Part shown: positions 6,111-11,867 of the stretch, one piece after another
Layout of the letters: every line of letters begins with the position of its first letter
Position numbering within the stretch: the stretch's first letter is position 1
Assembly: GCA_905207385.1 (NCBI GenBank)
Contig: CAJLLH010000028.1
Location: 1-11,867 of the forward strand
Length of the DNA: 11,867 bases
Direction: 5' to 3'
Source of the DNA: an uncultured Eubacteriales bacterium
GTDB lineage: Bacteria > Bacillota > Clostridia > Christensenellales > Borkfalkiaceae
Notes under the pieces: generated by a model
Databases searched by the model: none
What the model was told of the DNA's origin: nothing
What the model saw: the letters and a program-made list of their open reading frames with translations, nothing else
Translations under genes and position numbers: made by a program

Positions 6111-6989
6111 TTGTACTCTTTTAAGGATAAATACGGGGAATATCTTTCCTTGTTTGAAGCACGGCTTTCGTCCTTTTTTGAGGAATTGAAGTGCGAACCT
6201 GAAATTCTGGACGAAAGTCTTAAATACAGCTTAAAAAGCGGCGGCAAGCGCATCCGTCCCGTGCTTATGCTGGCCTCGGCCGACCTTCTCGGCGTAAAGG
6301 ACTGCGGTGTGATTGATTTTGCGCTTGCGCTTGAGCTTATACACACGTATTCGCTCATTCACGACGATCTGCCCGAAATGGACAACGACGATTTCCGCAG
6401 GGGCAGACCTTCCAACCATAAAGTATATGGCGCGGGCAATGCCGTGCTTGCTGGCGACGGACTTCTTAACACCGCTTATTATCTGCTTTTTGAAAAGTGC
6501 GCAGACGGCAAGTATTTTGCCGATGCCGCAAAGTTCATGTGCAACTGCGCGGGCGTTAAGGGCATGATAGCCGGTCAGTCGGCTGATTTGTACAGCGCGG
6601 AAAAAGGCATAAGAACGGCGGATATGCTCGACTTCATAGTAAAGAACAAGACGGGCAAACTTATTTCCGCGGCGCTTGCCGTTCCAGCAATACTTGCCGG
6701 CGGTAAGTATTTTCTTGAACTGAGGCAGTTCGGCGAAGATTTGGGCAGGCTTTTCCAGCTTGTGGACGACATTCTTGACGAAGAAGGAAAGTTCGACAAG
6801 ACAGGCAAATCTGTCGGTAAAGACAGGGAAGAAAACAAGCTTACCTATGCAACGTTCTACGGCGCAGACCAGTGCCGCGTGTTTGCCGATATTTTATTCG
6901 ATAAGTGCCTCGGCATTCTTGAGGGCATAGACGGCGACACGCAGTTTTTAAAGGATGTAGTGGACTTTGTGCGCCACCGCGACGGCTGA
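6111..6989 (+). CDS. ispA: Polyprenyl (farnesyl/geranylgeranyl) diphosphate synthase
   Basis: A 292-residue trans-isoprenyl diphosphate synthase that condenses isopentenyl diphosphate with allylic diphosphates to make C15/C20 precursors for undecaprenyl phosphate and quinones. It shows GGKRIRPVLM (44-53), the first Asp-rich motif with Asp85, Asp86 and Asp91 followed by NDDFRRGRPSNH, a GMIAGQSADL block (151-160), and the second Asp-rich motif DDILD (219-223). The HTYSLIHDD context fits farnesyl-type enzymes, but the exact chain length cannot be fixed by eye. TTG 6111 is the only plausible start: an in-frame TGA lies at 6102-6104, and GAGGAG (6095-6100) is ten bases upstream. The next in-frame Met would delete conserved sequence. 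Confidence 0.95.
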   Translation: MYSFKDKYGEYLSLFEARLSSFFEELKCEPEILDESLKYSLKSGGKRIRPVLMLASADLLGVKDCGVIDFALALELIHTYSLIHDDLPEMDNDDFRRGRPSNHKVYGAGNAVLAGDGLLNTAYYLLFEKCADGKYFADAAKFMCNCAGVKGMIAGQSADLYSAEKGIRTADMLDFIVKNKTGKLISAALAVPAILAGGKYFLELRQFGEDLGRLFQLVDDILDEEGKFDKTGKSVGKDREENKLTYATFYGADQCRVFADILFDKCLGILEGIDGDTQFLKDVVDFVRHRDG

Positions 6990-6999
6990 AAAATTTCAT

Positions 7000-7028
7000 T
7001 TGACATTTTTTGTGTTGTGTGGTAATAT
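7000..7028 (+). promoter_or_regulatory. Strong sigma-A-type promoter for the structured RNA
   Basis: A perfect TTGACA at 7000-7005 is followed by a 17-nt spacer and TAATAT at 7023-7028. The predicted start, about 7035, coincides with the beginning of the 5' arm of the RNA closing stem (7038). The promoter begins only ten bases after the ispA stop, so the RNA can be made independently of the nusB-folD-ispA unit. Confidence 0.75.
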
Positions 7029-7035
7029 ATATATT

Positions 7036-7597
7036 GTAATATCAAGTGGCGCAGTATTCTAGTCAGATGTTGCAGATGTGAAGACGGGGGTAAAAGACCG
7101 TCGTAGGGCATATCTATGAAGTTTCTGGTATCTGCTTGCTTTGCCCAAAAGCGGGTGGGTGCTGGGAGTAAAGGTTTATGGGAACTGCATAACGGCATAT
7201 GACAGCCAACCCATTTACCGCGGAGGCCGCAATATCGCTTGCGGATAAACCTGCTGCCGGGCGCAAGCTCGGTACAGAGTAGCCTGCCTTGAGTGAAATC
7301 AGCGGATAGCAGATCTAAGTTTTATTCGGCGCGGCCACGCCGTTTAAGCTATCGCTGTTTGAAATTGATTTTGCAAAAGAGGATAAACCCTGCATCAGCT
7401 GTCAAGGAAAGCTTCTAGACTGTCAACGTATTAGAGATTACGGTGTGGACTCAGTGGCGATTCGGTTGTGCATCAGGCGACTATGCAACCGCACTCTTAA
7501 AAGGAAACTGCTTCTTCGGTGACGGGAAGTGAGCGCGGGGGAAATCCTACCGAACCTAAAGCCGCAAAGTTTATTTAATATAAGCCACTTCATATTT
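7036..7597 (+). ncRNA. ole: OLE RNA (ornate large extremophilic RNA)
   Basis: A non-coding stretch of about 560 nt with extensive pairing. The ends close on each other: 7038-7042/7592-7596 and 7044-7050 (AAGTGGC)/7584-7590 (GCCACTT), separated by one C-C mismatch. Internal helices by eye are 7083-7087/7098-7102, 7106-7110/7142-7146, 7173-7179/7245-7251, 7227-7232/7239-7244, 7300-7310/7348-7357 (ten pairs, one bulged G), 7327-7331/7338-7342 and 7463-7473/7483-7491. No convincing reading frame exists. Size, structure and position between ispA and an OapA-like membrane gene followed by dxs match the known location of OLE RNA, which binds OapA at the membrane and affects alcohol, cold and Mg2+ tolerance in B. 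halodurans. The name rests on context and architecture. I did not run a covariance model. Exact ends are inferred from the promoter and closing stem. Confidence 0.88.
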
Positions 7598-7605
7598 ACT
7601 TTTTT

Positions 7606-7635
7606 ACGCACAAATTATTTGTGCGTATTTTATTT
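7606..7635 (+). terminator. Hairpin terminator between OLE RNA and oapA
   Basis: A perfect 9-bp stem pairs 7606-7614 (ACGCACAAA) with 7618-7626 (TTTGTGCGT) around a TTA loop, followed by ATTTTATTT. It lies just after the OLE closing stem and 23 nt before the oapA start. It probably defines the RNA 3' end, with partial read-through making oapA mRNA. Confidence 0.65.
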
Positions 7636-7649
7636 AATGCGGAATTTTT

Positions 7650-8360
7650 ATGGAAAACGAATTGCATTCCGCCGCAGACGGCGGAGACCCAAAAACTTCA
7701 GACGAAGTTAAAAAAGACGGCGATGCCGCACGCGAAGCGTTATCGCCTGACGATGCTGCGCCCGCCGATATAAAATCGGCAAAGGGGCAGAAAAAGCAGG
7801 ATTCTAAAAAGCATAAGGGGAAAAAGAAGAAAAAAGTGCCCGTATGGCTCAGCTGGGGGCTTACGATACTCATTCTGTCTTTCATTCTCAGCGTACTTTT
7901 CAGCCTGCTTACGGAAATTTCAGTAAACGGCAGCCCTATATATGTCTGCATAATTGTGCTCGTGGTGCTGCTTGTTCTCAACGTCGGTTGCGATATTATA
8001 GCCAACGCCGTAGTTTCGTGCGATGTCGACGGTTTCAACGCCATGGCGTCAAGAAAAATAAGGGGCGCAAGGCGCGCCGTTTCGTTCTGCAAACATGCTG
8101 AAAAAATAGGCAGTATCTTCTCCGACGTTATCGGCGATATCTGTGGCATCGTCAGCGGTTCTGCAGGCGCCGTGCTCGCTGGGTTCTTCATTGTGAACGA
8201 CTCTGTAGAGGGTATGGTTATTTCAATAATGATAAGCGCCGTAATAAGCGCGCTTACTGTAGGCGGCAAGGCTTTCGCTAAACCAATTGCGCTTAAGTAC
8301 AACAGTCAGATAGCCTTCGGCTTTGCCAAATTCACAACCTTTTTTGTAAAGGAAAAGTAA
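7650..8360 (+). CDS. oapA: OLE-associated membrane protein OapA
   Basis: A 236-residue membrane protein, the protein partner of OLE RNA. Residues 1-62 are hydrophilic, first acidic and Ala/Asp-rich, then strongly basic (about 43-62, Lys-rich). Four hydrophobic segments follow, at about 66-87, 97-117, 158-180 and 187-207. Between the second and third lies a conserved-looking block with Asp115, Asp125, Asp127, the segment GFNAMASRKIRGARRAV (128-144) and an RxxR motif (Arg135/Arg138). By eye this block resembles the DUF21 part of CNNM/CorC-type Mg2+ transport proteins, which is an inference. Identification as OapA rests on this layout plus position directly after OLE RNA and before dxs. The ribosome binding site is weak (GGA at 7641-7643), so expression may be kept low relative to the RNA. 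The dxs start follows 17 nt after the stop. Confidence 0.85.
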   Translation: MENELHSAADGGDPKTSDEVKKDGDAAREALSPDDAAPADIKSAKGQKKQDSKKHKGKKKKKVPVWLSWGLTILILSFILSVLFSLLTEISVNGSPIYVCIIVLVVLLVLNVGCDIIANAVVSCDVDGFNAMASRKIRGARRAVSFCKHAEKIGSIFSDVIGDICGIVSGSAGAVLAGFFIVNDSVEGMVISIMISAVISALTVGGKAFAKPIALKYNSQIAFGFAKFTTFFVKEK

Positions 8361-8377
8361 GTTTTCAAGGGGAATCG

Positions 8378-10108
8378 ATGTTTGAAAATATTACGGGCGC
8401 ACAGCTCAAATCGATGAGTCTGACGGAGCTGAATGCGCTTTGTGAAGAGCTTCGCAAAAAGATAATAAAATACGTGATACAAAACGGCGGACATCTTTCT
8501 TCCAACCTCGGAATGGTCGAACTTACCGTCGCTCTGCATTACGTGTTTGATTTTCCCGAAGATAAAATAATATTCGATGTAGGTCATCAGTGCTATACGC
8601 ATAAAATGCTTACGGGAAGGGAAGATTCTTTCCCTACGCTGAGGAAAAGGGGCGGTCTTTCAGGTTTCCCCAAGCGTGAAGAGAGCGAGTTCGACTGTTA
8701 CAATACAGGTCATGCAGGCACTTCGGTTTCGGCGGCTCTGGGCATAGCCAAGGCGCGCGATCTTTCGGGCGGCGATTATGCGGTAATTGCGGTAATCGGC
8801 GACGGTTCGTTCAATAACGGTCTCGTTTACGAGGCGTTCAACAGCCTGAAACCGCTTAAAACCAATATCCTTGTAATAATAAACGATAACGGCATGTCTA
8901 TTTCGCCTACAGTAGGAAGCATGCACGAATATCTTGAAGTTTTAAGCGCAGACGCGGAAGAGCAGTACCATAAAAACCGCCGCGCGGGCATTTTTGAAAA
9001 ATTTGGCTTTGAATACGACGGCGTTTACGACGGCAACGACCTTGCCGTTATGATTTCGCGGCTTAAAATTATAAAGGAAAAGCTAAAAACTCAGTCTGTA
9101 ATTCTTCACGTTTTAACCAAAAAGGGCAAGGGTTACAGTTTCTGCGAAGAACATCCCGAGGCCACTCACGGCATAGGCGCAGGCAGTCCGTCTGCTCCCG
9201 CGGTCGAGTATTCTTCAGTGCTCGGCAAAACTCTTACAGAGATTGCGGCAAAGGATGATAAGATTGTCGCTGTTACCGCCGCAATGACGGGTAGCCTTGG
9301 TCTTAATCCGTTCTTTGAAAAATATCCCGAAAGAGCTGTCGACGTAGGTATCTGCGAGGAGCACGCTACTATTTTGTGCGCTTCAATGGCGGCGGAGGGC
9401 TATAAACCTTATTACGCCGTTTATTCTACATTTCTTCAGCGCTCGTTCGACGAAATTATCATCGACATATGCAGTCAGAATCTGCCCGTTACTATGTGTA
9501 TCGACCGTGCGGGAATATCTGGCGCGGACGGAGAAACGCACCAGGGTGTTTTCGACCTTTCCTTTCTCGTGCCTGTTCCGGGACTTACGATAGCCGTGCC
9601 TAAGGACAAAGATGAGTTCGCCGCAATGCTTGAATTTAGCGCGGGTTACGGCAAGCCGCTTGCAATACGCTATCCGCGCGCGTGCACGCACAGCTTCGGA
9701 CCTGTCAAAAAAGTAGAGGCTGGTACGTGGGAACTTCTGAAAAAAGGGGACGGCCGCGTTGCCGTTCTCGCCTGCGGCGAACGCGCTATAGCAAGAGCTT
9801 TTGCGGCGGCAGAAAAAGCCGAAATAAAGGGCGTCAGCGCATCGGTGATAAATGCGAGATTTGTAAAACCTATGGATGAAAAAATGCTCGCATCTTTAAA
9901 AGAAAATGTTGTTTTAACCGTAGAAGATAATATGGCGGCGGGAGGCTTCGGTTCGCTTGTTGCCGAGTATTATTCTGCAAGCGCCAAGCGCGTTAAGGTT
10001 TTCGGTTATGCGGATACTTTCATAGAGCAGGGCGGGGTCGACGAACTTATGGATGACTACGGTCTGAGCGTGGACGCAATAGCAGATTATATTATAAAAT
10101 CGGTATGA
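8378..10108 (+). CDS. dxs: 1-deoxy-D-xylulose-5-phosphate synthase (short form)
   Basis: A thiamine-diphosphate enzyme that condenses pyruvate with glyceraldehyde 3-phosphate, the first step of the MEP isoprenoid pathway. Motifs seen are GGHLSSNLGMVELT (37-50), DVGHQCYTHK (67-76), the cofactor-binding GDG at 141-143 with Asn170-Asp-Asn downstream, catalytic Glu327 in CEEHA (usually AEQHA), YSTFLQRSFD (349-358) and DRAGISGADGETHQG (376-390). At 576 residues it is about 45 shorter than usual. The gap maps near 185-205, where most DXS proteins have a long lysine-rich mobile segment between the NDN/MSI block and the LFEELGF-like block. GDGSFNNG also differs from the common GDGALTGG. ATG 8378 has AAGGGGA (8367-8373) five bases away. 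The stop overlaps tlyA as ATGA. Confidence 0.96.
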   Translation: MFENITGAQLKSMSLTELNALCEELRKKIIKYVIQNGGHLSSNLGMVELTVALHYVFDFPEDKIIFDVGHQCYTHKMLTGREDSFPTLRKRGGLSGFPKREESEFDCYNTGHAGTSVSAALGIAKARDLSGGDYAVIAVIGDGSFNNGLVYEAFNSLKPLKTNILVIINDNGMSISPTVGSMHEYLEVLSADAEEQYHKNRRAGIFEKFGFEYDGVYDGNDLAVMISRLKIIKEKLKTQSVILHVLTKKGKGYSFCEEHPEATHGIGAGSPSAPAVEYSSVLGKTLTEIAAKDDKIVAVTAAMTGSLGLNPFFEKYPERAVDVGICEEHATILCASMAAEGYKPYYAVYSTFLQRSFDEIIIDICSQNLPVTMCIDRAGISGADGETHQGVFDLSFLVPVPGLTIAVPKDKDEFAAMLEFSAGYGKPLAIRYPRACTHSFGPVKKVEAGTWELLKKGDGRVAVLACGERAIARAFAAAEKAEIKGVSASVINARFVKPMDEKMLASLKENVVLTVEDNMAAGGFGSLVAEYYSASAKRVKVFGYADTFIEQGGVDELMDDYGLSVDAIADYIIKSV

Positions 10109-10860
10109 GGCTTGATAAATACCTTTCTGAAAAATTTGGTTCGCGCAATAAAGCAGTTGCGGCTATAGAGCGCGGTTCGGTGAAAGTAAACGGCAAAGTT
10201 CAGCCGCCTTCTTATGCAGTCAAAGACGGCGACGACGTGCAGATAGCGGAGGAGCAGACGACTTTTGTTTCTGCGGGCGGCTATAAGCTTTACAAAGCAC
10301 TGAACGATTTTGATTTCAGTGCAGATGGCAAAGTTTTTGCTGATATCGGCGCCAGTACGGGCGGATTTACCGACTGCCTTTTAAAGTCAGGCGCGAAAAA
10401 AGTTTATTGCATAGACGTTGGCGAAAGTCAGCTCGATAAAAGTTTGCTTGATAAAGAAGTTGTCGTTATAGATAATTTCAATGCCCGCAACCTTAACAAG
10501 AATTTGTTTGCGGAAACGCTTGACGGCATTACCATAGATGTAAGCTTTATTTCCCTGACTTATCTTTTAGATGCGGTAAGCGAAGTGTTATGCGACGGAA
10601 AACACGTTCTTGCGCTTATAAAGCCCCAGTTTGAATGCGAAAGCCGCAACGTTGGCAAAAACGGAATTGTGCGCGGCGCAGATAAGCACCGCCGCATAAT
10701 AGAAAAGATTTATGATTTCAGCGTTAAGTGCAATCTGGCTCCCGTAAATCTTACTACTGCGCCCATAGTTAAAGGCAAGAATACCGAATACGTAATTCTG
10801 CTTGAAAAGGGCGGCAGAGCGGTTGATTTTTCAAAACTTATAAAAAACGCAGCGCTGTGA
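10105..10860 (+). CDS. tlyA: TlyA family rRNA (cytidine-2'-O)-methyltransferase
   Basis: A 251-residue protein with an N-terminal S4 RNA-binding domain (about 1-60; MRLDKYLSEKFGSRNKA then SVKVNGK) and a C-terminal FtsJ-type SAM methyltransferase domain (about 56-240). It shows GGYKLYKAL (58-66, Lys61), motif I DIGASTGGFTD (80-90), Asp145 in TIDVSFISL, Lys173 in LIKPQFE and Glu228. These fit the K-D-K-E set of FtsJ-type 2'-O-methyltransferases. Family members methylate cytidines in 16S and, in some species, 23S rRNA. The older hemolysin label is probably misleading. The start overlaps the dxs stop by four bases (ATGA), so it is coupled to dxs. Length and motifs are normal. Confidence 0.95.
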   Translation: MRLDKYLSEKFGSRNKAVAAIERGSVKVNGKVQPPSYAVKDGDDVQIAEEQTTFVSAGGYKLYKALNDFDFSADGKVFADIGASTGGFTDCLLKSGAKKVYCIDVGESQLDKSLLDKEVVVIDNFNARNLNKNLFAETLDGITIDVSFISLTYLLDAVSEVLCDGKHVLALIKPQFECESRNVGKNGIVRGADKHRRIIEKIYDFSVKCNLAPVNLTTAPIVKGKNTEYVILLEKGGRAVDFSKLIKNAAL

Positions 10861-10938
10861 TTTTAAAAAGACGGTAAATGCGCTTTAGACAATGTATGTT
10901 TACGCATAAACTTGCGTACAAATAAATATTTTTAATAA

Positions 10939-10974
10939 AAAGTCCGCAAAAACAGCAAAAATTTTGCGGACTTT
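10939..10974 (+). terminator. Long perfect hairpin after tlyA
   Basis: A perfect 13-bp inverted repeat pairs 10939-10951 (AAAGTCCGCAAAA) with 10962-10974 (TTTTGCGGACTTT) around a ten-base A-rich loop. The stem's own 3' T residues plus the following ATT-rich sequence serve as a tract. It is nearly symmetric, with A-rich left and T-rich right edges. It most likely ends the dxs-tlyA transcript. The -35 region of nadK begins two bases later. The 78 bases between tlyA and this hairpin hold nothing I recognise. Confidence 0.75.
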
Positions 10975-10975
10975 A

Positions 10976-11004
10976 TTGCATATTTGCATAAATTGGTATA
11001 TAAT
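10976..11004 (+). promoter_or_regulatory. Sigma-A-type promoter for nadK
   Basis: TTGCAT (10976-10981) is followed by a 17-nt spacer and a perfect TATAAT (10999-11004). The -35 matches only TTG, but the -10 is ideal. Transcription would begin near 11011, about three bases before the nadK ATG. Confidence 0.6.
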
Positions 11005-11013
11005 GTAATTGTT

Positions 11014-11826
11014 ATGAATGTGGGGATATACTGTAACGAAAAATACCTGCCCGATAATCTGAGATATGTTCGCTACATAAAGGAACGTCTTTCCGATTAC
11101 GGCATAAGTTGCTCCGCCGTGCGCTCTCGCGAAGAGCTTGACGGGATAAACCTTTTAATGGTTCTCGGCGGTGACGGAACAATTCTTACCGTTGCGGCAG
11201 ATTGTGCCCGCCGCGGCATAAAGATTATGGGAATTAATTACGGGCATATGGGATTTCTTGCCGAGTTCGAGCAGGAGAAGCTTGACGAGGCGATAACTCT
11301 CTTGTGCGACGGTAATTATTTAACCGAAAAGCGGAGCATGCTCGACGTTGAAATTGGTGGTAAAAGCTGCCTTGCCCTTAACGACGTTGTTATACAGCGC
11401 AACACTTACGGCAAAAAGTACAGCAATACCATAAGCCTTACGGCAACGATAGACGGCTCGCTCGTGGACAACTATCTTTCCGACGGAATTATAGTCAGCA
11501 CGCCCACGGGTTCTACTGCATATTCGCTTGCTGCGGGAGGTTCGGTGCTTACGCCCGATCTGGACGCATTTATACTTACGCCGCTATGTGCGCATTCCCT
11601 TCATTCCAGACCGATAGTCTTTTCCGGCGGTTCAGTTCTTAAGCTTTTTTACAGCAAAGAAAACACTTCTGTAAATGTATGCGTAGACGGCGTGGTGGTC
11701 GGGGAATACGAAGGTTTTTCAGAGGTAAAAGTTACCAAATCGCAGTATGTCACAGAATTTATAACCTCGGGCAAGGTTAATTTCTTTGATAAATTACTTT
11801 CTAAACTTACTAAATGGAGCAGATAA
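11014..11826 (+). CDS. nadK: NAD kinase
   Basis: A 270-residue cytoplasmic ATP-NAD kinase producing NADP+. It carries the GGDGT phosphate-binding motif (52-56), GINYGHMGFLAEFE (73-86, family NTGxLGF with Thr changed to Tyr76), NDVVIQRN with Asn123/Asp124, and the glycine-rich DGIIVSTPTGSTAY (157-170) followed by SLAAGGSVL. Length is typical. ATG 11014 gives the family-like N-terminus MNVGIYCNEK. The upstream in-frame TTG at 10984 would overlap the promoter and add unrelated residues. No ribosome binding site is present, and the predicted transcript starts only about three bases upstream, so translation may be leaderless. The order tlyA-nadK-argR matches Bacillus and Clostridium genomes. Confidence 0.96.
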   Translation: MNVGIYCNEKYLPDNLRYVRYIKERLSDYGISCSAVRSREELDGINLLMVLGGDGTILTVAADCARRGIKIMGINYGHMGFLAEFEQEKLDEAITLLCDGNYLTEKRSMLDVEIGGKSCLALNDVVIQRNTYGKKYSNTISLTATIDGSLVDNYLSDGIIVSTPTGSTAYSLAAGGSVLTPDLDAFILTPLCAHSLHSRPIVFSGGSVLKLFYSKENTSVNVCVDGVVVGEYEGFSEVKVTKSQYVTEFITSGKVNFFDKLLSKLTKWSR

Positions 11827-11867
11827 GTGTACAGAAACGCAAGACAGGCCAAAATTTTAGAAATCAT
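11827..11867 (+). CDS. argR: Arginine repressor ArgR, N-terminal fragment (cut by window end)
   Basis: An open frame starts at GTG 11827, immediately after the nadK TAA, and runs off the window after 13 complete codons (VYRNARQAKILEI, first residue Met when translated). A ribosome binding site, GGAG, lies at 11816-11819 with seven-base spacing. The short sequence resembles the first helix of the ArgR DNA-binding domain (RxxKILEII), and argR follows nadK in related genomes. ArgR is an arginine-responsive hexameric repressor. With so few residues, the identification depends strongly on context. Confidence 0.7.
   Translation, partial: MYRNARQAKILEI

Noticed and set aside
6857..7198. 113-codon reverse frame over the ispA end and RNA start
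   Set aside because: It overlaps coding sequence and structured RNA on the opposite strand, has no ribosome binding site and shows no recognisable motif.
7036..7597. tmRNA, RNase P RNA, 6S RNA or a group II intron as alternative identity
   Set aside because: I saw no tRNA-like ends or tag frame, no RNase P conserved core, no intron domain V or reverse transcriptase, and the size and gene context fit OLE better.
7529..7711. 60-codon forward frame starting inside the RNA and running into oapA
   Set aside because: It is arginine-rich at the end because it reads oapA codons out of frame. It lies over the RNA 3' region and terminator and shows no family pattern.

Overview
The window is one continuous + strand gene block from an endospore-forming member of the Bacillota, most likely an uncultured Clostridia-type anaerobe. 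The evidence is a whole spoIIIA operon, Bacillus/Clostridium-type gene order (spoIIIA, asp23, nusB, folD, ispA, dxs, tlyA, nadK, argR) and strong AGGAGG-type ribosome binding sites at several genes. All genes point the same way. No mobile element, tRNA, rRNA or CRISPR array was seen.

Layout: (1) 28-56, a terminator closing an upstream unit. (2) 82-4372, spoIIIAA to spoIIIAH, the mother-cell/forespore channel ('feeding tube') operon, tightly packed with start/stop overlaps. Its spoIIIAE frame breaks near 2985, and the missing C-terminal membrane segment lies in the next frame at 2998-3123. (3) 4383-4817, a vegetative-type promoter, asp23 and a hairpin terminator. (4) 4828-6989, nusB, folD and ispA, with the usual xseA/xseB pair missing between folD and ispA. 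(5) 7000-8360, a strong promoter, a roughly 560-nt structured RNA that I identify as OLE RNA, a small hairpin terminator, and oapA, the membrane protein partner of OLE. (6) 8378-10860, dxs and tlyA, overlapping by ATGA. (7) 10939-11867, a long perfect hairpin, then a promoter so close to nadK that its mRNA would be almost leaderless, nadK, and the first 13 codons of argR, cut by the window edge.

How the genes fit together: SpoIIIAA-AH form one export-like complex used during engulfment. FolD supplies one-carbon folates. IspA and Dxs are two steps of isoprenoid synthesis and flank the OLE RNA/OapA pair, which in Bacillus halodurans forms a membrane ribonucleoprotein linked to alcohol, cold and magnesium stress. 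That locus is the most notable content here. Other points worth checking are the broken spoIIIAE frame, a very short SpoIIIAG lacking the usual insertion in its ring domain, a shortened DXS, and the leaderless-looking nadK.
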